Assembly: GCF_033406955.1 (NCBI RefSeq)
Contig: NZ_CP137734.1
Coordinates: 5,208,001 to 5,272,000 of the forward strand
Source: Streptomyces violaceoruber
GTDB lineage: Bacteria > Actinomycetota > Actinomycetes > Streptomycetales > Streptomycetaceae
Reading direction: 5' to 3'
Length of the DNA stretch: 64,000 nucleotides
The notes beneath the pieces are model-generated. The model saw only the letters and a program-made list of their open reading frames with translations. It ran no database searches and was not told where the DNA came from. Within the stretch, counting starts at the first letter, position 1; each line of letters opens with the position of its first letter. The position numbers and the translations under genes are program-made. Shown here in pieces: positions 44,062 through 51,952 of the stretch.

Positions 44062-44128
44062 GCGCTCCGCTTGGAGTGCCGGGGACTGCGCGGATCGTTC
44101 GTTCGGGACGCGGTCGTTTCGCGGCTGC

Positions 44129-44180
44129 GGGTCGTTCGTGGCTGGTCGCGCAGTTCCCCGCGCCCCCTTGGGGCGCACCT
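44129..44180 (+). repeat. dispersed Streptomyces intergenic repeat (copy 1)
   Basis: The stretch contains CTGGTCGCGCAGTTCCCCGC followed by a run of C and GGGGCGC, a motif common between Streptomyces genes. A diverged copy is at 48301-48351. It lies between hupA and its terminator. Confidence 0.65.
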
Positions 44181-44186
44181 CGCAAT

Positions 44187-44230
44187 GCCGATGGGGCGGT
44201 CACCCGGGATCGGGTGACCGCCCCATCGGC
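44187..44230. terminator. bidirectional terminator hupA/murA
   Basis: A perfect 20-bp stem (44187-44206 with 44211-44230, loop GGAT) lies between convergent hupA and murA. Confidence 0.9.
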
Positions 44231-44245
44231 GTGTCTGCGGGAGCG

Positions 44246-45592
44246 TCAGCCCAGGGCCTTGCCCGGGAGTTCCACCTTCGCGCCCAGCTCGACGAGCTTG
44301 TCCATGAAGTTCTCGTAGCCGCGGTTGATCAGGTCGATGCCGTGGACCCGGGAGGTGCCCTGGGCCGCAAGGGCGGCGATCAGGTACGAGAAGCCGCCGC
44401 GCAGGTCGGGGATGACCAGGTCGGCGCCCTCCAGTTTGGTCGGTCCGGAGACGACGGCCGAGTGCAGGAAGTTGCGCTGGCCGAAGCGGCAGTCGGAACC
44501 GCCGAGGCACTCGCGGTAGAGCTGGATGTGGGCGCCCATCTGGTTGAGCGCCGAGGTGAAGCCCAGCCGGGACTCGTAGACCGTCTCGTGGACGATGGAC
44601 AGCCCCGTGGCCTGGGTCAGCGCCACCACCAGGGGCTGCTGCCAGTCGGTCTGGAAGCCGGGGTGCACGTCCGTCTCCAGGGCGATGGACTTCAGCCGGC
44701 CGCCCGGGTGCCAGAAGCGGATGCCCTCGTCGTCGATCTCGAACGCGCCGCCCACCTTCCGGAAGGTGTTCAGGAACGTCATCATCGAGCGCTGCTGGGC
44801 CCCGCGGACATAGACGTTGCCCTCGGTGGCCAGGGCCGCGGAGGCCCAGGAGGCGGCCTCCAGGCGGTCCGAGAGGGCACGGTGGGTGTAGCCGCCCAGC
44901 TCGTCCACGCCGGTGACGCGGATCGTGCGGTCGGTGTCCATGGCGATGATCGCGCCCATTTTCTGCAGGACGCAGATCAGGTCCTCGATCTCCGGTTCCA
45001 CCGCCGCGTTGGACAGCTCCGTGACGCCCTCGGCGAGCACGGCGGTCAGCAGCACCTGCTCGGTCGCGCCGACGGAGGGGTACGGCAGGTTGATCTTCGT
45101 ACCGCGCAGCCGCTGCGGAGCCTCCAGGTACTGGCCGTCCGCCCGCTTCTCGATCTTCGCGCCGAACTGCCGCAGCACGTCGAAGTGGAAGTCGATGGGC
45201 CGGCCGCCGATGTCGCAGCCGCCCAGGCCCGGGATGAAGGCGTGCCCGAGGCGGTGCAGCAGCGGGCCGCAGAACAGGATCGGGATGCGCGACGAGCCCG
45301 CGTGGGCATCGATGTCGGCGACGTTCGCGCTCTCCACGTGGGTCGGGTCGAGCACCAGCTCGCCGGGCTCCTCGCCCGGACGGACGGTCACCCCGTGCAG
45401 TTGCAGCAGTCCGCGTACGACCCGCACGTCGCGGATGTCCGGCACGTTGCGCAGCCGGCTCGGCGCGCTGCCCAGCAGGGCGGCCACCATCGCCTTCGGC
45501 ACGAGGTTCTTCGCACCGCGGACCCGGATCTCGCCCTCCAGCGGGGTTCCGCCGTGGACAAGCAGTACGTCATCAGCGCCGTTGACGGTCAT
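44246..45592 (-). CDS. murA: UDP-N-acetylglucosamine 1-carboxyvinyltransferase MurA
   Basis: 448 aa from ATG at 45592. It transfers enolpyruvate from PEP to UDP-GlcNAc, the first committed step of peptidoglycan synthesis. Landmarks are GGTPLEGEIRVRGAKNLVPK (substrate Lys/Asn), the active-site loop GLGGCDIGGRPIDFH with Cys, and the C-terminal DLINRGYENFMDKLVELGA. The loop Cys is the fosfomycin target. It is not the Asp seen in mycobacterial MurA, so intrinsic resistance by that substitution is not expected. Its stop lies next to a terminator shared with hupA. Confidence 0.97.
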   Translation of the reverse strand: MTVNGADDVLLVHGGTPLEGEIRVRGAKNLVPKAMVAALLGSAPSRLRNVPDIRDVRVVRGLLQLHGVTVRPGEEPGELVLDPTHVESANVADIDAHAGSSRIPILFCGPLLHRLGHAFIPGLGGCDIGGRPIDFHFDVLRQFGAKIEKRADGQYLEAPQRLRGTKINLPYPSVGATEQVLLTAVLAEGVTELSNAAVEPEIEDLICVLQKMGAIIAMDTDRTIRVTGVDELGGYTHRALSDRLEAASWASAALATEGNVYVRGAQQRSMMTFLNTFRKVGGAFEIDDEGIRFWHPGGRLKSIALETDVHPGFQTDWQQPLVVALTQATGLSIVHETVYESRLGFTSALNQMGAHIQLYRECLGGSDCRFGQRNFLHSAVVSGPTKLEGADLVIPDLRGGFSYLIAALAAQGTSRVHGIDLINRGYENFMDKLVELGAKVELPGKALG

Positions 45593-45816
45593 GAATCTCG
45601 CGTTCCGTGGTGTTGGGCAGGGGCCAGAAGGGAAAGGGTAATCGTCTTGTACCCCCCATCCATGCGCCTCCGCACGGTCCGGCAACGTCATGGATTTGTC
45701 ACAACACGCCGTGTTCACCGGCGCGTACGGGGGGTCACGATCGAAGGGCGTGCGCGGGTGCGTGTTCACTCCCGTGCCTCCGATTGCCTCCCCACCGGAG
45801 GGGAACATGCGGGATC

Positions 45817-46398
45817 ATGTCTGGCATGACCGAGGTGTCCTCGCTCACGGGGCGACTGCTCGTGGCAACGCCCGCCCTGGCGGACCCGAACTTCGAGCGT
45901 GCGGTGGTGCTCCTCCTCGACCACGACGAGGAGGGCTCCCTCGGTGTCGTCCTCAACCGTCCCACGCCCGTCGACGTGGGCGACATCCTGGAGGACTGGG
46001 CGGACCTGGCCGGTGAGCCGGGCGTCGTCTTCCAGGGCGGCCCGGTGTCCCTGGACTCGGCCCTCGGCGTCGCCGTCGTCCCCGGCGGGGCGTCGGGCGA
46101 GCGGGCGCCGCTGGGCTGGCGCCGGGTGCACGGCGCGATCGGTCTGGTCGACCTGGAGGCGCCGCCGGAGCTGCTGGCGCCCGCCGTGGGCGCCCTGCGG
46201 ATCTTCGCCGGGTACGCGGGCTGGGGGCCCGGCCAGCTGGAGGACGAGCTGACCGAGGGCGCCTGGTACGTGGTCGAGTCCGAGCCCGGTGACGTCTCCT
46301 CGCCGTTCCCCGAGAGACTCTGGCGCGAGGTGCTGCGCCGCCAGCGGGGCGACCTGGCGATGGTGGCGACCTATCCGGACGACCCTTCGCTCAACTGA
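45817..46398 (+). CDS. YqgE/AlgH family protein (DUF179)
   Basis: 193 aa from ATG at 45817; ATG at 45826 (MTEVSS) is equally plausible and would fit a leaderless start behind GATCAT. Family hallmarks are LTGRLLVATPALADPNFERA, GVVLNRPTPV, VFQGGPVSLDSA and FAGYAGWGPGQLEDEL. The family is widespread and conserved, and its biochemical role is unresolved. A small IR (46394-46415) overlaps its stop codon and precedes the next gene. Confidence 0.9.
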   Translation: MSGMTEVSSLTGRLLVATPALADPNFERAVVLLLDHDEEGSLGVVLNRPTPVDVGDILEDWADLAGEPGVVFQGGPVSLDSALGVAVVPGGASGERAPLGWRRVHGAIGLVDLEAPPELLAPAVGALRIFAGYAGWGPGQLEDELTEGAWYVVESEPGDVSSPFPERLWREVLRRQRGDLAMVATYPDDPSLN

Positions 46399-46415
46399 AG
46401 CGTGTGAGCTTCAGT
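46394..46415 (+). promoter_or_regulatory. inverted repeat ACTGAAGC/GCTTCAGT upstream of DUF3039 gene
   Basis: A perfect 8-bp inverted repeat with a 6-nt loop spans the stop of the YqgE-like gene. TACCCT (46415-46420), the presumed -10 of the next gene, starts at its last base. It may be a terminator or an operator. Confidence 0.4.
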
Positions 46416-46428
46416 ACCCTTGGCCGTT

Positions 46429-46713
46429 ATGAGCACTCTCGAGCCCGAGCGCGGGACAGGTACGGGAACCCTCGTCGAGCCGACGCCGCAGACGTCCCAC
46501 GGCGACGGCGATCACGAGCGCTTCGCGCATTACGTCCAGAAGGACAAGATCATGGCGAGTGCCCTCGACGGCACCCCCGTCGTGGCGCTGTGCGGCAAGG
46601 TCTGGGTACCGGGCCGCGACCCGAAGAAGTACCCCGTCTGCCCCATGTGCAAGGAGATCTACGAGTCCATGAGCGGCGGCGGGGACGAGGGCAAGGGCGG
46701 CGACAAGAAGTAG
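46429..46713 (+). CDS. DUF3039 small zinc-binding-like protein
   Basis: 94 aa from ATG at 46429, 8 nt after a TACCCT -10 element and without a ribosome site, so probably leaderless. The conserved core is HYVQKDKIMASALDGTPVVA, LCGKVWVPGRDPKKYPVCPM, CKEIYESM, with His, Cys and CPxC positions that suggest a metal site. The C-terminus is an acidic/Lys Gly-rich tail. The DUF3039 family is actinobacterial and of unknown function. A 15-bp terminator follows. Confidence 0.88.
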   Translation: MSTLEPERGTGTGTLVEPTPQTSHGDGDHERFAHYVQKDKIMASALDGTPVVALCGKVWVPGRDPKKYPVCPMCKEIYESMSGGGDEGKGGDKK

Positions 46714-46770
46714 GCGCCGGGCGCCGGGAAGCGGCGCCGCCTGCCCGTACAGACCTCTCAGATCTTCCCG

Positions 46771-46810
46771 AAGGCCCCCGGAGTGTGCCCGCGCGCACTC
46801 CGGGGGCCTT
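46771..46810 (+). terminator. DUF3039 terminator
   Basis: A perfect 15-bp stem (46771-46785 with 46796-46810) starts 57 nt after the stop and separates it from the sugar-transport operon. Confidence 0.8.
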
Positions 46811-46832
46811 CGTGCGTCGGGGCTGATTAACA

Positions 46833-46862
46833 AAGAGGTTTACGAATTGGTTCAGACCTCTT
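46833..46862 (+). promoter_or_regulatory. DasR-like operator upstream of the sugar ABC / hexosaminidase operon
   Basis: ATTGGTTCAGACCTCT (46846-46861) matches 12 of 16 positions of the DasR-responsive element consensus as I know it (A[GC]TGGTCTAGACCA[GC]T). Overlapping it is a perfect 7-bp inverted repeat AAGAGGT/ACCTCTT (46833-46839 with 46856-46862). It lies about 100 nt before the binding-protein start. The hexosaminidase at the end of the operon makes GlcNAc-linked control plausible. Confidence 0.45.
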
Positions 46863-46918
46863 GTGGACAGGTTCATGTCTCCCTACGCTCCTGGGTGTTG
46901 TGCAGAGCGAAACCGTCA

Positions 46919-46933
46919 TTGCATATGTTGCAA
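46919..46933 (+). promoter_or_regulatory. TTGCA-N5-TGCAA inverted repeat near the start of the sugar ABC operon
   Basis: A perfect 5-bp inverted repeat with 5-nt centre lies 24 nt before the ATG. Its TTGC...GCAA form resembles LacI-type operators. No LacI gene is in the window. Confidence 0.35.
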
Positions 46934-46956
46934 CGCACGCCCGGAGGAAAGACTCC

Positions 46957-48255
46957 ATGAAGCTCGCCCCCCGTCTCGCCGTACTGCTGGCCGCGGCCGT
47001 CGTCGCCGCGACGGCCTGCGCACCCCAGGCGTCCGACAACTCCTCCTCCGGCAAGGACGAGAAGAGCGGCACCCTGCGCGTCTGGCTGTTCCAGGAGGTC
47101 AACAACAAGCCGAAGGAGAAGGTCGTCGACGCGGCCCTCGCCGACTTCGAGAAGGCGCACGCGGACACGAAGGTCACCGTGGAGTACATCCCGGTCGAGA
47201 CCCGCGCCCAGCGCATCAAGGCCGCCTTCAACGACCCGAAGAGCGCCCCCGACGTCGTCGAGTTCGGCAACACCGACACCGCCGGTTACGTGAAGGACGG
47301 CGGACTCGCGGACATATCCGAGGAGTTCGCGGCCTGGGACGAGGCCAAGGACGCCGACTCCACCGCCCGCCAGTCGGTCACCGTGGACGGAAAGGTCTAC
47401 GGCGCCCCCTACTTCGTCGGCGTCCGCGCCCTCTACTACCGCACCGACGTCTTCGACGAACTCGGCCTCAAGGCCCCCAGGACGCTGGCCGAACTGGCGT
47501 CCACCGCCAAGCGGGTCCGGGCCGCGAAGCCCGACCTCTACGGCCTCGCGGTCGGCGGCGCCTACACCTACGGCGCGATGCCGTTCATCTGGGCCAACGG
47601 CGGTGACATCGCCACCGGCAAGGGCGGCTCCTACGCCTCCGCCATCGACAGCGCCGCCGCCCAGAAGGGCATCAAGGCGTACACGTCCCTGTTCGGGGAC
47701 GCCAACTGCCCCGCCGCCAAGTGCGCCGGCATGACCGGCAACGACACCGTCACCGCCTTCGCCTCCGGAAAGGCGGCCATGGCCATCGGCGGCGACTTCA
47801 GCCACCAGGCCATGGAGGCCGGTGCGGTGAAGGGCAAGTACGCGGTGGTGCCGCTGCCCGGCGTCGAGCCCGGCTCCATCGCCCCCGCCTTCGCGGGCGG
47901 CAACAACATCGGCGTCCTGAAGAGCACCTCGCACCGCACCCTCGCCGTCGACCTGATGAAGCGGCTCGCGTCCAAGAAGGCGCAGGGCGAACTGTTCGAC
48001 GCGATGGGCTTCCTGCCGACCTTCACGGACGTACGGCAGCAGGTGGCGGCCAGGGAACCGTTCGTGAAGCCGTTCGTCGACACGCTCGCCGCGGGCACGA
48101 AGTTCGTCCCGGCGTCTCCCGCGTGGGCGACGATCGACTCCTCGCTGGTGCTGCCGACGATGTTCCAGGAGGTGGTCAGCGGCAAGAAGGACGTGGGCGC
48201 TGCCGCTGGGGACGCGGCTCGGAAGATGGACGACGCGTTCGGCTCCGCCGGATGA
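46957..48255 (+). CDS. carbohydrate ABC transporter substrate-binding lipoprotein
   Basis: 432 aa from ATG at 46957, behind GGAGGAAA. A signal (MKLAPRLAVLLAAAVVAATA) ends at lipobox-type ATAC, with Cys21 as the lipid anchor. The mature protein is a family-1 solute-binding protein (LRVWLFQEVNNKPKEKVVD, VEYIPVETRAQRIKAAF). It feeds the two permeases encoded next with 4-nt overlaps. The terminal hexosaminidase gene and the DasR-like site suggest a GlcNAc-containing oligosaccharide, which is inference. Confidence 0.92.
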   Translation: MKLAPRLAVLLAAAVVAATACAPQASDNSSSGKDEKSGTLRVWLFQEVNNKPKEKVVDAALADFEKAHADTKVTVEYIPVETRAQRIKAAFNDPKSAPDVVEFGNTDTAGYVKDGGLADISEEFAAWDEAKDADSTARQSVTVDGKVYGAPYFVGVRALYYRTDVFDELGLKAPRTLAELASTAKRVRAAKPDLYGLAVGGAYTYGAMPFIWANGGDIATGKGGSYASAIDSAAAQKGIKAYTSLFGDANCPAAKCAGMTGNDTVTAFASGKAAMAIGGDFSHQAMEAGAVKGKYAVVPLPGVEPGSIAPAFAGGNNIGVLKSTSHRTLAVDLMKRLASKKAQGELFDAMGFLPTFTDVRQQVAAREPFVKPFVDTLAAGTKFVPASPAWATIDSSLVLPTMFQEVVSGKKDVGAAAGDAARKMDDAFGSAG

Positions 48256-49217
48256 CGGGTTCGCCTATGAGCTCGGGGGGCGTGGTGCGTGGGCGGGTGC
48301 GGGATCGTCGTGGTTCCTCGCGCCGTTCCCCGCGCCCCTTCGGGCGCTCCTCTGCTACCCCCTGGATATATCTCGCCCCCGCTCTTGTCGTCCTTGGGGG
48401 GCTGCTGGTCTACCCCGTTTACCAGCTTGGGTTGATCTCCTTTCTGGAGTACACGCAGGCTCAGGTCAGTGGTGGGGAGCCGGCGACCTTCCAGGGGTTC
48501 GGGAACTATGCCGAGCTGTTCGGGGACGGGGAGTTCTGGCGGGTGCTGCTCGCCACCGTCGTGTTCGCGGCCGCCTGTGTGGTCTCCACGCTGGCCGTCG
48601 GATGCGCGCTCGCCGTGCTGCTGACGCGGGTGCGGGCCGTGCCGCGGCTGGCGTTGATGCTGGCGGGGCTGGGCGCGTGGGCGACCCCGGCGGTCACCGG
48701 GTCGACGGTCTGGCTGCTGCTGTTCGACCCGGACTTCGGGCCCGTCAACCGGATGCTGGGCCTCGGCGACCACTCCTGGACGTACGGGCGGTACAGCGCC
48801 TTCCTGCTCGTGCTGCTCGAAGTGGTCTGGTGCTCCTTCCCGTTCGTCATGGTGACCGTCTACGCCGGGATCCGGGCCGTACCGTCCGAGGTGCTGGAGG
48901 CCGCCGCGCTGGACGGGGCCTCGCAGTGGCGGATCTGGCGCTCGGTGCTCGCGCCGATGCTCCGGCCGATCCTGGTGGTCGTCACCATCCAGTCGGTCAT
49001 CTGGGACTTCAAGGTCTTCACCCAGATCTACGTCATGACCAACGGCGGCGGCATCGCCGGCCAGAACATGGTCCTGAACGTCTACGCCTACCAGAAGGCC
49101 TTCGCGTCCTCGCAGTACAGCCTCGGCTCCGCGATCGGCGTGGTCATGCTGCTGATCCTGCTCGCGGTGACGCTGGTCTACCTGCGGCTGCTGCGCCGCC
49201 AGGGGGAGGAGCTGTGA
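48252..49217 (+). CDS. carbohydrate ABC transporter permease (MalF type)
   Basis: 321 aa from ATG at 48252, overlapping the binding-protein stop by 4 nt. Residues 1-35 are Arg/Ser-rich and are encoded largely by a dispersed repeat. Six spans start at WIYLAPALVVLGGLLVYPV. The EAA loop is EVLEAAALDGASQWRIWRSV. No extra extracytoplasmic domain is present, unlike the MalF-type permease at 4725-6080. It pairs with the permease at 49214-50059. Codons in 48350-48480 are noticeably less GC-rich than the rest. Confidence 0.92.
   Translation: MTGSPMSSGGVVRGRVRDRRGSSRRSPRPFGRSSATPWIYLAPALVVLGGLLVYPVYQLGLISFLEYTQAQVSGGEPATFQGFGNYAELFGDGEFWRVLLATVVFAAACVVSTLAVGCALAVLLTRVRAVPRLALMLAGLGAWATPAVTGSTVWLLLFDPDFGPVNRMLGLGDHSWTYGRYSAFLLVLLEVVWCSFPFVMVTVYAGIRAVPSEVLEAAALDGASQWRIWRSVLAPMLRPILVVVTIQSVIWDFKVFTQIYVMTNGGGIAGQNMVLNVYAYQKAFASSQYSLGSAIGVVMLLILLAVTLVYLRLLRRQGEEL
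48301..48351 (+). repeat. dispersed Streptomyces repeat copy inside a permease 5' end (copy 2)
   Basis: CCGTTCCCCGCGCCCCTTCG and flanks align with the intergenic copy at 44129-44180. Here the element codes for about 17 N-terminal residues of the permease before its first span. Confidence 0.6.
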
Positions 49218-50059
49218 ATCTTCTGCGTGCGCGCGTGCGCCGTCCGTGGCGGCTCGCGGCCGAGGTGTCCGCGCTGCTGATCGCGGTGGTCGTCGCCTTC
49301 CCGCTGTACTGGATGGTGCTGAGCGCCTTCAAGCCGGCCGGGGAGATCGAGTCGAGCGAGCCCCGGCCCTGGACGCTGACCCCCTCGCTGGACTCCTTCC
49401 GGCGGGTGTTCGAACAGCAGGAATTCGGCCGCTACTTTCTCAACAGCCTGATCGTGGCGGGTTCCGTGGTGATCGCCTCGGCGTTGATCGCGTTCCTCGC
49501 GGCGACCGCGGTGACGCGTTTCCGGTTCCGATTCCGGACCACCCTGCTGATCATGTTCCTGGTGGCCCAGATGGTGCCCGTGGAGGCGCTCACGATCCCG
49601 CTGTTCTTCCTCATGCGGGACTTCGGCCAGCTGAACACGCTGGGCTCGCTGATCCTGCCCCACATCGCCTTCTCGCTGCCCTTCGCGATCTGGATGCTGC
49701 GGGGCTTCGTGAAAGCGGTGCCGGAGGCCCTGGAGGAGGCCGCCTACATCGACGGGGCGAGCCGGACGCGCTTTCTGTGGCAGATCCTTTTCCCGCTGGT
49801 CCTGCCGGGTCTTGTGGCCACCAGCGTCTTCTCCTTCATCTCGACCTGGAACGACTTCCTGTTCGCCAAGTCGTTCATCATCAGTGACACCTCCCAGTCG
49901 ACGCTGCCGATGGCGCTGCTGGTCTTCTACAAGCCGGACGATCCCGACTGGGGCGGCGTCATGGCCGCCTCCACGGTGATGACGATTCCGGTGCTGGTCT
50001 TCTTCGTACTCGTACAACGACGACTCGTCTCCGGCCTCGGCGGAGCGGTAAAGGACTGA
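49214..50059 (+). CDS. carbohydrate ABC transporter permease (MalG type)
   Basis: 281 aa from GTG at 49214, overlapping the previous stop by 4 nt (GTGA) behind GGGGGAGGA. Six spans start at AEVSALLIAVVVAFPLYWMV. The EAA loop is ALEEAAYIDGASRTRFLWQI, and the C-terminus is the MalG-like QRRLVSGLGGAVKD. Together with the upstream permease it forms the membrane channel; the ATPase must come from elsewhere. The hexosaminidase gene begins 4 nt after its stop. Confidence 0.93.
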   Translation: MNLLRARVRRPWRLAAEVSALLIAVVVAFPLYWMVLSAFKPAGEIESSEPRPWTLTPSLDSFRRVFEQQEFGRYFLNSLIVAGSVVIASALIAFLAATAVTRFRFRFRTTLLIMFLVAQMVPVEALTIPLFFLMRDFGQLNTLGSLILPHIAFSLPFAIWMLRGFVKAVPEALEEAAYIDGASRTRFLWQILFPLVLPGLVATSVFSFISTWNDFLFAKSFIISDTSQSTLPMALLVFYKPDDPDWGGVMAASTVMTIPVLVFFVLVQRRLVSGLGGAVKD

Positions 50060-50063
50060 CAAC

Positions 50064-51710
50064 GTGACGGACCTGACGGACCTGACGGACGTGACGGATG
50101 CGACCGACGTGATTCCCCGGCCGCGGCACGCGGTGGCCCAGGACGCCTGCTTCGACCTCGGCCCCGACACCCGGCTGGTGGCCGACGAGGGCGCCGGGCA
50201 CACCGAGCGCTGGCTGCGCGCCACCCTGGGCGCGGCCACCGGCCTGCCGCTGGCGCCCGGCGAGGGGGGCGGCGGCGCCGTCCGGCTGTCCCTCGACGGG
50301 GCACTCGCCGACGAGGGCTACCGCCTCAACATCGCACCCGACGGCGTACGGCTCACCGGCGGCGGTCCCGCCGGACTCTTCTGGGGCGCCCAGACCCTGC
50401 GCCAGCTGCTCGGACCGGACGCCTTCCGGCGCGCCCCGCTGCCCGGCCGCCGGTGGCGGCTGCCGCTGGGCCGCATCGAGGACGCGCCCCGCTTCGGCTG
50501 GCGCGGACTGATGCTGGACGTCTCGCGGCACTTCATGCCGAAGGACGGCGTCCTGCGCCAGCTGGACCTGATGGCCGCCCACAAACTCAACGTCCTGCAC
50601 TTCCACCTGACGGACGACCAGGGCTGGCGCATCGAGATCAAACGCCACCCGAAGCTCACCGGAACCGGCTCCTGGCGCTCCCGGACGAAATTCGGTCACC
50701 GGGCCTCGCCGCTGTGGGAGGACAAACCCCACGGCGGCTACTACACGCAGGAGGACATCCGGGAGATCGTCGCCTACGCGGCCGCGCGGCACATCACCGT
50801 CGTCCCCGAAATCGACGTGCCCGGACACTCGCAGGCGGCCATCGCGGCGTATCCGGAACTCGGCAACACCGATGTGATCGACACCACCGCGCTCTCCGTC
50901 TGGGACACCTGGGGCGTATCCCCGAACGTCCTCGCCCCCACCGAGAACACGCTGCGCTTCTACGAGGGCGTGTTCGAGGAACTCCTGGAGCTTTTCCCCT
51001 CCGAGTTCGTCCACATCGGTGGCGACGAATGCCCCAAGGACCAGTGGCGGGCCTCGGCCACCGCGCAGGCGCGGATGGCGGAACTCGGCCTCGCCGACGA
51101 GGACGAACTCCAGTCCTGGTTCATCCAGCACTTCGACACCTGGCTCGCCGGACGCGGACGCCGGCTCATCGGCTGGGACGAGATCCTGGAGGGCGGACTC
51201 GCCAAGGGCGCGGCCGTCTCCTCCTGGCGCGGTTACGCGGGCGGGATCGCCGCCGCGCGCGCGGGCCACGACGTCGTGATGTGCCCCGAGCAGCAGGTGT
51301 ACCTGAACTTCCGGGAGGACGACGGCGAGGACGAGCCCGTGCCGATCGCCTTCGTGCGCACCCTGGAGGACGTCTACCGGTTCGAGCCGGTTCCGGCGGA
51401 ACTGACCCCGGAGGAGTCCGGACACGTGATCGGCACCCAGGCGAACCTGTGGACCGAGGTGACGGAGAACCAGGAGCGGGTGGACTACCAGCTCTTCCCG
51501 CGGCTCGCCGCGTTCGCCGAGGTCGCCTGGAGTGCCCTGCCCGCCCCGGCCGACCGGGACTACGCCGCCTTCGAGCGGCGGATGGCCACCCACTACCGGC
51601 GGCTCGACGCCCTGGGCGTCGCCTACCGTCCGCCGGCCGGTCCGCGGCCCTGGCAGCGGCGGCCCGGTGTGCTCGGCCGCCCGATGGACGGGCCGCCGCC
51701 GAACAAGTAA
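50064..51710 (+). CDS. GH20 beta-N-acetylhexosaminidase, predicted cytoplasmic
   Basis: 548 aa from GTG at 50064, 4 nt after the permease stop. There is no signal peptide. The GH20b-type N-terminal domain (about 15-130) precedes the catalytic barrel with GWRGLMLDVSRHFMPKDGV, HLTDDQGWRIEIKRHP and the catalytic Asp-Glu pair D321-E322 in HIGGDECPKDQW. It removes terminal GlcNAc or GalNAc from oligosaccharides. Co-transcription with a sugar transporter and the lack of a signal suggest intracellular cleavage of imported chito-oligomers. The N-terminal TDLTDLTDVTDATDV comes from 9-bp repeats. Confidence 0.95.
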   Translation: MTDLTDLTDVTDATDVIPRPRHAVAQDACFDLGPDTRLVADEGAGHTERWLRATLGAATGLPLAPGEGGGGAVRLSLDGALADEGYRLNIAPDGVRLTGGGPAGLFWGAQTLRQLLGPDAFRRAPLPGRRWRLPLGRIEDAPRFGWRGLMLDVSRHFMPKDGVLRQLDLMAAHKLNVLHFHLTDDQGWRIEIKRHPKLTGTGSWRSRTKFGHRASPLWEDKPHGGYYTQEDIREIVAYAAARHITVVPEIDVPGHSQAAIAAYPELGNTDVIDTTALSVWDTWGVSPNVLAPTENTLRFYEGVFEELLELFPSEFVHIGGDECPKDQWRASATAQARMAELGLADEDELQSWFIQHFDTWLAGRGRRLIGWDEILEGGLAKGAAVSSWRGYAGGIAAARAGHDVVMCPEQQVYLNFREDDGEDEPVPIAFVRTLEDVYRFEPVPAELTPEESGHVIGTQANLWTEVTENQERVDYQLFPRLAAFAEVAWSALPAPADRDYAAFERRMATHYRRLDALGVAYRPPAGPRPWQRRPGVLGRPMDGPPPNK

Positions 51711-51755
51711 GAGAAACGCCCCTAAACGTCACCGAAGAGTGGCAACTCGCGCGCA

Positions 51756-51791
51756 TCGCATGTAACTCCGATCATCGGAGATCCCATGCGA
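51756..51791. promoter_or_regulatory. nested inverted repeat between hexosaminidase and XDH-like operons
   Basis: Outer arms TCGCATG/CATGCGA (51756-51762 and 51785-51791) enclose inner arms CTCCGAT/ATCGGAG (51766-51772 and 51774-51780). Both are perfect, and there is no T-run afterwards. It could terminate the hexosaminidase operon or be the operator of the XDH-like operon, which starts 160 nt on. Confidence 0.5.
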
Positions 51792-51952
51792 AAACGGACC
51801 ATCTAGCCGACGAGGCGGGCGAATGCCTCCTAGCGGACCCCTGCGTTCGGGCCCTGCGAAGATGTGCCAGAGTTGCCACGTCCACCCTGTCAGGTCGTAC
51901 CGTACGGCCACATGGGCGGGACCAGGTGGGACAGCGGGAAGGGGCAGTCGGT

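Noticed and set aside
44246..45592. Intrinsic fosfomycin-resistant MurA
   Set aside because: The active-site loop keeps Cys (GGCDIG); the Asp substitution is absent.
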